A DNA stretch of 64,000 nt, taken from CAJBVG01 sp943371425 (lineage in GTDB: Bacteria > Bacteroidota > Bacteroidia > Sphingobacteriales > Sphingobacteriaceae). A program made the position numbers and the translations under genes. Below are positions 1-8,912 of the stretch, piece by piece. The stretch covers positions 1 through 64,000 of the forward strand of contig CALRUR010000007.1 of NCBI GenBank assembly GCA_943371425.1. The letters are read 5' to 3'. How positions within the stretch are numbered: the first letter of the stretch is position 1; every line of letters begins with the position of its first letter. A model generated the notes under the pieces. It did not search any database, had not been told where the DNA came from, and saw only the letters and a list, made by a program, of their open reading frames with translations.

Positions 1-3000
1 ATGTAGTAATGTCTGATGCTACAGCTCTTGGTGTAACTGTTACCGTTACTGCTTTTCCTGTGTTTGTTAAGTTCTCACATTTTTCCGTTCCATTAACAGT
101 TACATAATATGTTGTAGTAGCTGTTAAGGTTGGAGTTGTATAAGTTGCACCAGTAGATAATAAATTTGTAAGTGCTGCATCGCTGTACCATTTATATACT
201 GCAGAAGTTATTCCCGTTGAGGTAGCTGATAAACTTGCAGTTGTATTTGCACAAATTGTTATACCGTTTGAAGTAATGTCTGAGGCAACTGCTCTTGGAG
301 TTACTGTAATCGTAACTGCCTTACCTGTATTCGTTAAGTTCTCACATTTTCCAGTTCCACTTACACTTACATAATAAGTGGTAGTACTTGTTAAACTTGG
401 TGTTGTAAAACTAGCGCCTGTAAATAATAAGTTTGTTAAGGCTGCATCACTGTACCATTTAAAAGTTGGTGATGCAATTGCTGTACTTGCTACAATGGTT
501 GTAGTGGTGCTTGCACAAATAGTTGCGTTCGCGGCAGTGATATCTGTAGCAACTGCTCTTGGTGTAACCGTTACTGTTACAGCTTTACCAGTGTTCGCAA
601 TATTCTCGCATCTTTCTGTACCAGTTAAAGTAACATAATAGGTTGTTGTAGCAGTTAGACTTGGAGTCGTAAATGTTGCACCTGTAAATAATAAATTAGT
701 TAGTGTTGCATTACTATACCACTTATATATTGGTGATGTAATACCCGTTGAACTTGCGGTTATGCTCGTTGAAGTATTTGCACAAATAGTTGCATTATTT
801 GCTGTAATATCAGAAGCTGTACTATTAGGCGTAACACTAACTGTAATTACATTACTAAATGATTCTGTACAATTATAAGAGGTGTTTACAACTCTTATAA
901 AATAAGTAGTTTGCGTAATTACTCCTGGATCATAATCGATTGCATTCGCTCCATCAATATCAACAAAACCAGTTGTACTACTTGTTGTAGAAGCTTGCCA
1001 ATTTATAAAGTAAACTTCACTACCACCTGTTGGAGCTCCTGTAAATGCAGAAGGATTACCTGATCCGCAATAGGTAATAGGACCCGTAGAGGTAATGGTA
1101 TTTGAAATCGCTGGGAAAACTCTAACCTCTACAACATTACTATACAATACGCAACCACCTGAAGTATTTTTTCTTCTATAATAATAAGTGCCCGGTGTAG
1201 TAATATTTGCCGGATCATATGTTGCACTTGTAGATGGGCTTGTTGCATTTGAATAAGTAATACCATTAGTAGATACTTCCCATTGATACGATGGTGAACC
1301 TGAATTCTGTACGTTCGTAATTATTCCAGGATCTCCACTCTCACAAAAATAAACCACACTCGGTGCAGCAATTTGATTGGTGATTGAAGCAGAAACCGTA
1401 ATCGTTATTGCATTACTAGATACGGCTGCACATGCCCCTGAAATAACCTGACATCTAAATAGTCTTGTTCCTGAAGTAAAATATTCTGGATCATAATCTT
1501 TATTGGTTGCTCCAGATATATTAGAATAATTAGTGCCTCCATTAGTTGATAATTGCCATTGGTAGGTATAAATCCCATTCCCACCTGCCATTGTTGGTCC
1601 TGTAATTGTTGGTGGATCATATGGTCCACAAGAATTTGTTAAACCAGCATATGTTGGCTGACTAGAAAATGTTGGTGCTGTATTTATATAAATTGCCACT
1701 ACGTTACTATAAAATGGCGATCCACAACCAGAAATTGTAACTCTTCTTCTATAATATTTGGTGGTCGATTGTGACCCTGGGTTATAATTCTGAGAAGTAC
1801 CACCCGAACCCCCGCTAGTAGCAGTCCATGTAGTTCCGTTTGAAGAAGTTTCCCAATAATACGTGGCACCCGAAATTGCAGTGGATGTAAATGCACTTGC
1901 ATTGTAACTTGTACCACAAAATGCTGTAACAGGTGCCGTTATTACGTTTGCAGCCCCAACAGTTATTGTACTTGTTAATATATTATTACACCCAACCGTT
2001 ACCGCATCACACTCCGCTTGTGGATCTGTAGGTGGTGCAGCATCAGGATTAATAGCGTCTGGATCTGTAACGTCTGCAGGGCGCATCATACTTGCTGTTA
2101 CTACCATGCTACTTCCTGTTGGGTTACTTGCAATGGTACCCGAAACAGTCATGGTAATAATTGCACCATTATTCATTTTCAACACCGCATTAGCCTGCTG
2201 TGCTGTGGAAGTACTAGTAGATACTACACTCCCAGTACCTGTGGTAACGGTGCCTGATATAGAAACATTTGTTAAATCAGTTGGGTATGCCAATCTAAAC
2301 GCTGCTCCACTTACATTATCAGGACCGTTATTTTTTACTACTACTGTATAAGTTATGTTTCCACCGGGGCAAACAGTATTTGAGCTTGGTGTAATGCTTA
2401 CTGTTTGTAAATCCGATTCTCTAATACCAATGCTAACACTCGAAATTACTGCCTGACTTGGTATATAGGTCCAAGAGTCTATTGATTTTTCATTACCAAA
2501 ACCAAAGTCGGTGTCGTTCCCAAATTTATGTCCGTTTACACTACTTCTTATTCCATTTATATTTGCTTTTATTGGATTTGGAATACCTCCAGATTGGGGT
2601 GTAATTGTTTCATCATTCCAATAAAGTGTGTCTTGGTTTGCAATGGCATTTCCATTCGCATCCGTCCTGTAAATAATTAATCCATTTTGGTTATCTTCCA
2701 AATCCAAATATGGAAAATGCACTTCCGCTCCTAATAAAACTACTTTAATTTTGATGGTCGTTGTACCCGATCCTATTTTATTCCCCTGCCCATCATTACC
2801 ATCAAAAAATACACTGTTATTACCATAAAAGGCAGTACCTGTTAATCTTCTATCTACAGCATCTGTATATATACCATTATTGTTTACGTCAATATCTATA
2901 TTATAATTACAAGTTTGGTTTGAAACAAATCCGATATAACCTCCAGCGGGGTTACTTCCTGCAGCATTTGGTGTACCCTCTACTCCATTAAATGAATAAC

Positions 3001-3970
3001 TACTAACGGTGGGAGTAACCGGTGATGTTTTTAACCATGTATTACCTAAAATTGAACTAGAATTCTGAGGTAAATCTGATGAAGGCGGATTAAAAAATAA
3101 CTTTTGCGTAATGTTATTTATTCCGTCTGCAGATCGCGGATCTTGTACAGGAATGTTTGTTGTACTGTTATAGCTCGAGTAAGAAGCTTCACCTTCTGGA
3201 GTCTTAAATCCTTTATTATTAACAAAAAACGCTGAATTTAACCCTTGACTTCCGTTATTCTCTACTTTATAGAAAAATCCATCGTTTGTTAGAACATAGA
3301 ATTTACCATAAAAACCATTAGTATAGTCTGCCGCTTGCACACTATGAAACATGGTGGTAAATAAACGACCGTTCACGAAGGCAGTATTTCCAGCATTTCT
3401 TACCGAAACATCAAACGCAGCTATTAAATTTTGATCTGTTGGTTGATCAGAGGTATTTGTTGCAGTCCAACTTGCATTTGCCAATTTTGCTACAGGGTTC
3501 GCTAAAACAGATGAATCGGGTGAAATGAAATTTATTTGCCAAATCCCTTCTTGTCCTGCTGTTGCAGTTCTAGTATAAGGAGAATAACCTGCAGTATATC
3601 CTGGGTAATCAGGTCCATTTAACTCCTCTGTTCTATTTGCAATTCTACCAACTGTGGTAGAAGCTGTTCCTGAACTATAATGATCGCCATTGGGCGCTTT
3701 TAGATCTATTCTCCCTTTTTTGCTTCCAGTTCCTATTCCTTGAGCACTCGAACCCACATAAATGGTTTCCCCTTGTTTCACATATACATACATTGTACCC
3801 TTCGTTGGAAAAGGGTTAAATACAGAAACGGTAACAGTACTCCCTAAATATGCCCTAAAACCCGACACTCCACTCGGATATAGATCTTTACTACCTTCTG
3901 AATAACCTGAGGTTATTCCAAAGAATAATAAAGTAATATATAAGGAGAGCGTTTGTAATCTTTTAATCAT
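1..3970 (-). CDS. Giant Ig-like repeat surface protein, N-terminal part
   Basis: The gene starts at an ATG at 3970-3968 and reads without a stop to the left edge, about 1323 codons; the C-terminus lies outside the window. Residues 1-22 form a signal peptide (MIKRLQTLSLYITLLFFG). Residues 23 to about 520 are a non-repetitive ectodomain. About 525-640 resembles a DUF11-type bacterial surface module (NNGPDNVSG). From about 680 to 1045 there are four Ig/PKD-like modules marked by YYWETSSNG, YQWQLSTNG, YQWEVSTNG and NWQASTT. From about 1048 onward the protein consists of near-identical 88-89 residue modules with KWYS, TTTYYV, C-E-N and GKAVTVTVTPRA, typical of the CHU_C-associated Ig_7 family. This is probably a cell-surface adhesin or T9SS cargo; the sorting domain that would prove it is not in the window. 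The family call is firm, the ligand is unknown. Confidence 0.8.
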   Translation of the reverse strand, partial: MIKRLQTLSLYITLLFFGITSGYSEGSKDLYPSGVSGFRAYLGSTVTVSVFNPFPTKGTMYVYVKQGETIYVGSSAQGIGTGSKKGRIDLKAPNGDHYSSGTASTTVGRIANRTEELNGPDYPGYTAGYSPYTRTATAGQEGIWQINFISPDSSVLANPVAKLANASWTATNTSDQPTDQNLIAAFDVSVRNAGNTAFVNGRLFTTMFHSVQAADYTNGFYGKFYVLTNDGFFYKVENNGSQGLNSAFFVNNKGFKTPEGEASYSSYNSTTNIPVQDPRSADGINNITQKLFFNPPSSDLPQNSSSILGNTWLKTSPVTPTVSSYSFNGVEGTPNAAGSNPAGGYIGFVSNQTCNYNIDIDVNNNGIYTDAVDRRLTGTAFYGNNSVFFDGNDGQGNKIGSGTTTIKIKVVLLGAEVHFPYLDLEDNQNGLIIYRTDANGNAIANQDTLYWNDETITPQSGGIPNPIKANINGIRSSVNGHKFGNDTDFGFGNEKSIDSWTYIPSQAVISSVSIGIRESDLQTVSITPSSNTVCPGGNITYTVVVKNNGPDNVSGAAFRLAYPTDLTNVSISGTVTTGTGSVVSTSTSTAQQANAVLKMNNGAIITMTVSGTIASNPTGSSMVVTASMMRPADVTDPDAINPDAAPPTDPQAECDAVTVGCNNILTSTITVGAANVITAPVTAFCGTSYNASAFTSTAISGATYYWETSSNGTTWTATSGGSGGTSQNYNPGSQSTTKYYRRRVTISGCGSPFYSNVVAIYINTAPTFSSQPTYAGLTNSCGPYDPPTITGPTMAGGNGIYTYQWQLSTNGGTNYSNISGATNKDYDPEYFTSGTRLFRCQVISGACAAVSSNAITITVSASITNQIAAPSVVYFCESGDPGIITNVQNSGSPSYQWEVSTNGITYSNATSPSTSATYDPANITTPGTYYYRRKNTSGGCVLYSNVVEVRVFPAISNTITSTGPITYCGSGNPSAFTGAPTGGSEVYFINWQASTTSSTTGFVDIDGANAIDYDPGVITQTTYFIRVVNTSYNCTESFSNVITVSVTPNSTASDITANNATICANTSTSITASSTGITSPIYKWYSNATLTNLLFTGATFTTPSLTATTTYYVTLTGTERCENIANTGKAVTVTVTPRAVATDITAANATICASTTTTIVASTAIASPTFKWYSDAALTNLLFTGASFTTPSLTSTTTYYVSVSGTGKCENLTNTGKAVTITVTPRAVASDITSNGITICANTTASLSATSTGITSAVYKWYSDAALTNLLSTGATYTTPTLTATTTYYVTVNGTEKCENLTNTGKAVTVTVTPRAVASDITT
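24..820 (-). repeat. Tandem DNA repeats encoding Ig_7 modules, 264-267 bp
   Basis: The landmark GCTCTTGG (start of the PRAVA linker, read on minus) recurs at 24, 291 and 555, giving periods of 267 and 264 bp. Landmarks such as the motif encoding KWYS(D/N)A and the run encoding TTTYYV recur with the same spacing. Three full copies are visible and a fourth begins at the left edge. Similarity is high at the DNA level, so copy number could change by recombination, and assemblies may collapse the array. Confidence 0.85.
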
Positions 3971-4368
3971 GTGTAATACTGGGTAATAGGTAATAAATAT
4001 TATATTCTATCTTTTTTTCTATTGCACTAATCTCAAATTTGTCCCAATATGAGACAACGATTGTTTGCGCTTTAAAAAAATGACATAATCTATAACATTT
4101 GTCATTTACCTAAAATTTAACAATCGGCCTAAATGACCTATAAAAGCAATTTTTAAACTTTGGCTAATTTTTTAATGAAAGTTTAGTTTAGTGCACATAT
4201 GAAGAATCAAATATTCTTCCGATTTTCATACCTATATAATGTATGAATATAATATTCTGGTAATCAGAATATTAAAATCAATACTTTATTCTAGAAAAGA
4301 TGGAGATTTTGAAATTTATCCCAATAAGGAAATGGTTTTGTTAAAATTGGGAAAATGTATACACAAAA
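3971..4368. other. Non-coding gap between broken esterase and surface-protein gene
   Basis: This 398-bp AT-rich gap should hold the promoter and 5' leader of the minus-strand surface-protein gene and the 3' end of the esterase remnant. I see no credible small gene or RNA gene. Its only clear structure is a row of three inverted repeats at 4201-4274. I could not identify a convincing TTTG/TAnnTTTG promoter pair for the 3970 start. Confidence 0.6.
4201..4274. repeat. Three consecutive perfect inverted repeats
   Basis: Three short palindromes follow one another in 74 bp. GAAGAAT/ATTCTTC is at 4201-4219 with a 5-nt loop. TTCATAC/GTATGAA is at 4225-4247 with a 9-nt loop. TAATATTCTG/CAGAATATTA is at 4250-4274 with a 5-nt loop. 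None has a clear U-tract, so they are not obvious terminators. They may be stem-loops in the long leader of the surface-protein gene, or operator sites. AT-rich DNA produces some such repeats by chance, but three adjacent perfect ones are notable. Confidence 0.6.
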
Positions 4369-5540
4369 CTACTTTTTAGATGCTATCCATGATATAAACT
4401 CAGGGAATTCTCTTCGCCAAAATGCTTCATTGTGTTGACCGTTTGCGATCGTTTTTGAAATAATATTTCTCTTGCCTTGTTTTTTTAATATACTCGAAAC
4501 TTCTTCCATGTTATCTAGGTACTTCTTCCCCTCTAATTCCCCTGCCACCATATACACATTTCCAGTCCAGCCTGTACTATTGCTATCTAGCTCACTTTTT
4601 AAGGCCCCCATGTTCGTCCAAAATGCTGGAGAAAATACACCCGCACTCCCAAATATTTTTGGATAGCGAATTAATCCATACAATGAAATTAAACCACCCA
4701 TAGAACTTCCACTAATAATTGTGTTTTTTGCTTCTTTTTTTGTTCTATAAATACTATCTATATATGGTTTCAAATCGTACACTAAATCTTCTAAATATTC
4801 GGTGCCCTTGCCTTTTACATCCCATACATTTATTTCATCTGGTTTTACCTTAAAATCATATGGACTATACTCTGCTAATCGATCACTTAAACCGTTATCT
4901 ATTCCTACAATTATTAAATCTAATTTTAACTTTTTTGTCATCGTATCCATGCACTCATCTACTCCCCATTCACCAAACGGACCAGTTAATTCATCAAATA
5001 AATTTTGTCCATCATGCATATATATTACTGCATAATTCTTATTAGATGTCAATTAATCAGATGGCGTGTATACCCATATTCTACGAGTCTTTCCGAGTCT
5101 TCGAAGTGGATAATTATCAGAAATTATTTTTACATTTTTACTAGCAGTGCTCTGCTTAGGAATATTTGCAAACTCATCTTTCCATCTAATAATTTTTACA
5201 ACAATAGTGGTGTCTTTTTTTATTTTTGATGTTTCAATAATTCTGTTAGGAATGTCTTTCCCACTCTCATCACTCTCCACCATATCCCATGCACCTTTAG
5301 TAATTTTATACATCACTAATTCTACATTAGGTACCTCAAATGTTAATTCATAAAAACCTGTAGTACTTTTTAAAATTGATACTCTTTGGATGCAGGATTC
5401 CATCCATTTAAATTTGAAGCAAAAAAATAGTTATTGTTAGAATTTTCTTTAGGTAATATTAATCGTAATGTAATTGTCTGCTTCGCAAACGCTAAAGTAG
5501 CAAATAAAGAAAATATATAAATTAATGTAAATTTCTTCAT
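4369..5540 (-). pseudogene. Enterochelin-esterase-like hydrolase, broken twice
   Basis: Three minus-strand segments together match one alpha/beta esterase (PF00756 type) with an N-terminal Ig/CBM-like domain. Segment 1 starts at the ATG at 5540 with a signal peptide (MKKFTLIYIFSLFATLAFA) and an NGWNP motif, then stops at 5370-5372 in the run TTTTAAAAA. Restoring one base there joins it to the frame read from about 5369 to 5056 (TGFYELTFEVP... RRIWVYTPSD). An in-frame TAA at 5055-5053 then interrupts the protein, and the same frame resumes at once (TSNKNYAVIYMHDGQNLFD). The catalytic nucleophile motif GSSMGG and a GQHNEAFW histidine motif are intact. Segment 3 could in principle restart from the TTG at 5052, but without the signal peptide the product would not be exported. 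Real decay and sequence errors are both possible. Confidence 0.8.
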
Positions 5541-5616
5541 ATTAAATTATTCTGCAATTTTTATAACACTAATCTTTAAACTAGCTTTGCATTGTCTAAC
5601 TACTAAAAACTAAAGA

Positions 5617-6330
5617 CTATATTACCATTGCAACTAACTTGCCTTTTTCTAACACCGGAATAGTTTTGCAAATATTCTGTTTCAAACAAAATTGTATATC
5701 GTCTTCTATGTTAAGTTCTTTTAATCGTTGGCTATGCGACGATTTATATAAATATTGGCGTAAGTTATCTTTAGCTAATAAATACATGTCTTCAGCAGCA
5801 ATGGCTGCATCGCAATAATGATTAAAATTATTTTTTAATTGATGAACTACAGCGCCAGCAAATAAAGTATCTTCTAAATTAAATTTATTTTTCCATCCAG
5901 AACATAATAACAATACATCCTGATTTTGTAAAGCCAGCCAATTACACAAACTATCTAAATTTAAAAAAGAACCGATAATAATTTTATCTGCTGCTTTTGC
6001 TTGTTGTATAGCATGTGTTCCGTTAGTTGTAGTTAAAACAACTTTTTTTTGTGCAACTTTTTCTTTGGTGTAACTAAATGGTGAATTACCAAAATCAAAA
6101 CCATTTACTACTTCACCATTTCGCTCTGCAGCTAATAAGTATCCTTTGCCATCAAAACTCATACACTCTTCTACGCTTGCCACCGGAATAATCTCTGTCG
6201 CACCATTTTCTATTCCATAACAAATAGATGAGGTTGCTCTGAAAATATCAATCACCACTACTATTCTTCCGTCAATTTTATAACTGGGAATTAAAACCGG
6301 ACTTAAACAAACCTCAATCTCTCTACTCAT
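5617..6330 (-). CDS. comB: 2-phosphosulfolactate phosphatase family protein
   Basis: This 237-residue protein matches the ComB family, Mg-dependent acid phosphatases that hydrolyse 2-phosphosulfolactate to sulfolactate. Family marks are VVVIDIFRATSS near residue 24, FDFGNSP near 80 and TTTNGTHA near 102. ComB is known from archaeal coenzyme M synthesis, but the family is widespread in bacteria, where it probably serves sulfolactate metabolism or another phosphatase role. It begins one base after the gcvT stop, so the two are very likely cotranscribed. No other sulfolactate or coenzyme M gene is nearby, so the physiological substrate is uncertain. Confidence 0.85.
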   Translation of the reverse strand: MSREIEVCLSPVLIPSYKIDGRIVVVIDIFRATSSICYGIENGATEIIPVASVEECMSFDGKGYLLAAERNGEVVNGFDFGNSPFSYTKEKVAQKKVVLTTTNGTHAIQQAKAADKIIIGSFLNLDSLCNWLALQNQDVLLLCSGWKNKFNLEDTLFAGAVVHQLKNNFNHYCDAAIAAEDMYLLAKDNLRQYLYKSSHSQRLKELNIEDDIQFCLKQNICKTIPVLEKGKLVAMVI

Positions 6331-6331
6331 C

Positions 6332-7414
6332 TTATCCTTTGTAGAATGGGTACTTCACAATTTTTGCTTTTACTTTTTGATCTCTAATAGAAATATAAAT
6401 TTCAGAATTTTCTTTTGCTAACTCTGTTTTTACATAACCCATTCCAATTGCTTTTTGTAATGATGGTGATTGTGTTCCAGAAGTTACAATTCCAATTTCA
6501 ATACCCTCCGTATCTACAATTTTGTAATCATGACGAGGGATTCCTCTATCTATCATTTCAAATCCTACAAGTTTACGTTGTACACCTGCTTCTTTTTGCG
6601 CTTGTAATTTTTTTGAATTAGTAAACTCTTTACTAAATTTAGTTATCCATCCTAATCCTGCTTCTATTGGCGAGGTAGTATCGTTTATATCATTACCGTA
6701 TAAACAAAAACCCATTTCTAATCTTAAGGTATCACGTGCACCTAAACCAATTGGCTTTATGCCAAACTCCGCTCCTGCTTCAAAAATTGCATTCCATATT
6801 TTTTCTGCATTTTCATTTTCAAAATACACTTCAAATCCACCAGCACCTGTATATCCTGTTGCAGAAACAAGTACATTTTCAACACCAGCAAATACTCCTT
6901 TCTTAAATGAATAATATTCCATTTCGGATAAATTAATATCAGTAAGTTTTTGCAAAGTTTCTGTAGCTTTTGGCCCTTGTACAGCTAACAATGAAGTCTT
7001 ATCCGAGATGTTATGCATCTCTACATTCTTTGTATTGTATTTCTGAATCCAATTCCAATCTTTTTCTATGTTAGATGCATTAACTACCAACATATACGAT
7101 TTCTCATCCATCCTGTACACCAATAAGTCATCTACAATACCCCCTTCTTCATTTGGTAAACAAGAGTATTGAACTTTTCCATCAATTAATTTAGATGCAT
7201 CGTTAGAACAAACACGTTGAATTAAATCTAAAGCATTTTCGCCTTTCAAAATAAATTCGCCCATGTGCGAAACATCAAACACTCCAACCGACTTTCTTAC
7301 TGTATCGTGTTCTGCATTTATTCCTTCATATTGTACAGGCATGTTATAACCTGCAAATGGAACCATTTTGGCTCCTAAATTGGTATGTACCGATGTTAAT
7401 GCTGTATTCTTCAT
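6332..7414 (-). CDS. gcvT: Glycine cleavage system T protein (aminomethyltransferase)
   Basis: At 360 residues this is a full-length GcvT. It transfers the aminomethyl carbon from lipoylated H protein to tetrahydrofolate, releasing ammonia. Visible marks are the N-terminal LGAKMVPFAGYNMPVQY, GVFDVSHMGE near residue 44, GYTGAGGFEVYFE near 188, and the GARDTLRLEMG folate-pocket segment near 225, followed by the C-terminal barrel. gcvH and gcvP are not in the window. A TACTTTTG element at 7431-7438 (minus) fits the Bacteroidota -7 consensus upstream of the start, but I see no matching TTTG at -33. Confidence 0.95.
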   Translation of the reverse strand: MKNTALTSVHTNLGAKMVPFAGYNMPVQYEGINAEHDTVRKSVGVFDVSHMGEFILKGENALDLIQRVCSNDASKLIDGKVQYSCLPNEEGGIVDDLLVYRMDEKSYMLVVNASNIEKDWNWIQKYNTKNVEMHNISDKTSLLAVQGPKATETLQKLTDINLSEMEYYSFKKGVFAGVENVLVSATGYTGAGGFEVYFENENAEKIWNAIFEAGAEFGIKPIGLGARDTLRLEMGFCLYGNDINDTTSPIEAGLGWITKFSKEFTNSKKLQAQKEAGVQRKLVGFEMIDRGIPRHDYKIVDTEGIEIGIVTSGTQSPSLQKAIGMGYVKTELAKENSEIYISIRDQKVKAKIVKYPFYKG

Positions 7415-7462
7415 ATATTTAAATAAGTGCCAAAAGTACGAAAAAAACCTGTGCTATTTGTA

Positions 7463-8062
7463 CTAAAAATTTAGCTTCAATTGCTTGGGTAATAATGTAA
7501 ATGTAGCCCGATGATGCATACAAGCCCCATATTTGGCAATTGCGTCGCGGTGATCTTTAGTAGGATAACCTTTATTTTTGAACCATTTATATTCCGGAAA
7601 ATCTAAGCCAATCTTTTCCATGTATTCGTCTCTATATGTTTTTGCTAGTATAGAGGCAGCTGCAATCGACATAAATTTGGCGTCACCTTTTATTATACAA
7701 TGGTGATCTATAGAAGGATATGCCTTAAAACGATTGCCATCTATAAGCAATAATTCAGGGCTTACAGCCAGCTGATCTATCGCTCTATGCATTGCCTTAA
7801 ATGAAGCATTTAATATATTTATCTCGTCTATTTCTAGTGCTGTACAAATCCCTACAGCATAAGCCAAGGCATGTTTTTCTATTATTTCCCTCAATAAAAG
7901 TCTGCTATTTTCAGACAATTGTTTAGAATCATTCAACAATTCGTGTTCAAATTCCTTAGGCAAAATTACCGCAGCAGCAAATACAGGACCTGCCAAACAA
8001 CCCCTTCCTGCTTCATCACAGCCCGCTTCTAGTAAATGTTGTTGATACCATTTTGCTAACAT
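7463..8062 (-). CDS. rnhB: Ribonuclease HII
   Basis: This 199-residue protein is a type 2 RNase H that removes ribonucleotides and RNA primers from DNA. The family signature DEAGRG is at residues 16-21, followed by LAGPVFAAAVILP. IDGNR near residue 108 and ASILAKTYRDEYM further on supply the remaining catalytic and substrate residues. The length is normal for the family. It lies 48 bp upstream of gcvT on the same strand and is divergent from the polysaccharide cluster, whose promoter lies in the short shared gap. Confidence 0.95.
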   Translation of the reverse strand: MLAKWYQQHLLEAGCDEAGRGCLAGPVFAAAVILPKEFEHELLNDSKQLSENSRLLLREIIEKHALAYAVGICTALEIDEINILNASFKAMHRAIDQLAVSPELLLIDGNRFKAYPSIDHHCIIKGDAKFMSIAAASILAKTYRDEYMEKIGLDFPEYKWFKNKGYPTKDHRDAIAKYGACMHHRATFTLLPKQLKLNF

Positions 8063-8108
8063 CCCACAAATTTATTATAATCAATCAATAATCGAATTAC
8101 TTTTTGAT

Positions 8109-8140
8109 TTTGCTCCTTTATCGGATTTGCTGTATGTTTG
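8109..8140 (+). promoter_or_regulatory. Bacteroidota-type promoter (TTTG-N20-TAnnTTTG)
   Basis: TTTG at 8109-8112 and TATGTTTG at 8133-8140 are separated by 20 bp, matching the Bacteroidota sigma-A consensus (TTTG, about 17-23 bp, TAnnTTTG). The -7 element covers the TTG at 8138 that could otherwise be read as a start codon, which argues for the ATG at 8162 as the real start of the first polysaccharide gene. Confidence 0.6.
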
Positions 8141-8161
8141 AACATTGCAAAACGTATAAAT

Positions 8162-8902
8162 ATGTCATATAACTACAGAAAAGTTTTATATCAAGATTAT
8201 TATCAGAATCAATCTGGTCGCCATTTTCAATTACAAATTGAAGAAAAAATGAATCGCGATGAACAACTTTTTCGTTCAGAAATTTTGCCCCTAATTCCAA
8301 AAAATAAAGAAATAAAACTACTCGACATTGGTTGCGGCTTCGGCTCATTAGTTCGATTATTAAAAAAAGAAGGTTTTAGCAATTTAAAAGGGATTGACCT
8401 TAGCGAAAGTCAAGTGAAAATTGCTCATGATTTTGGGATGATTAATGAAATTGAAGTGAATGATATCTCAAAATATTTAGTTGATAAAGAAGATTACTTT
8501 GATGTAATCACTGGTATAGATATTATTGAACATTTTAGCAAAGACGAGTTAATAGAATTATTAGCTACTTTGAAAAAATCATTAAAACCAGGAGGTATTG
8601 CTATCTTCAGAACTCCTAATAACGATGCACCTTTCGCTACTGTTTTCGCAAATGGCGACTTCACACATGAAAATTATATGAATAGCTCATCTGCTACACA
8701 ATTAAGTTTGAGTATGGGTTTCATAAACATCGAAGTAAATCCATCACACTTACAAGTAGAAGGCGCCTTAAAAGAAATAATAAGAAAAATTACTTGGGCT
8801 GTTATTTCAACATGTATTAAACTTATACTTTTCGCAAGTGCAAGAAGTTCTAAAAATGTTCTATTAAGTCCGAACATGATTATAAAAGTTCAACGCCCGT
8901 AA
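8162..8902 (+). CDS. Class I SAM-dependent methyltransferase
   Basis: This 246-residue protein has the Rossmann motif I LLDIGCGFGSLVRLL, the motif II acidic site KGIDLS, and later ITGIDIIEHF and LKPGGIAIFRTPNND, typical of UbiE/Coq-like class I methyltransferases. It opens a five-gene plus-strand polysaccharide set, so its substrate is probably a sugar or lipid-linked glycan intermediate; that is inference. A TTG at 8138 would extend it by eight residues, but that codon sits inside a strong promoter -7 element, so I chose the ATG at 8162. The next gene begins 10 bp downstream. Confidence 0.8.
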   Translation: MSYNYRKVLYQDYYQNQSGRHFQLQIEEKMNRDEQLFRSEILPLIPKNKEIKLLDIGCGFGSLVRLLKKEGFSNLKGIDLSESQVKIAHDFGMINEIEVNDISKYLVDKEDYFDVITGIDIIEHFSKDELIELLATLKKSLKPGGIAIFRTPNNDAPFATVFANGDFTHENYMNSSSATQLSLSMGFINIEVNPSHLQVEGALKEIIRKITWAVISTCIKLILFASARSSKNVLLSPNMIIKVQRP

Positions 8903-8912
8903 CCATACTCCA

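Noticed and set aside
24..820. Regularly spaced repeats as a CRISPR array
   Set aside because: The period is 264-267 bp, the whole unit is similar rather than only a short repeat, and it translates as Ig-like modules. No cas gene is present.
378..2991. Several short plus-strand open frames over the surface-protein gene
   Set aside because: They lie antisense to a continuous minus-strand frame with signal peptide and domain motifs; their translations are low-complexity shadows of the repeats.
8067..8074. TAAATTTG (minus strand) as promoter of rnhB
   Set aside because: It is only a few bases before the rnhB ATG and lacks a -33 element; such matches are frequent by chance in AT-rich DNA.
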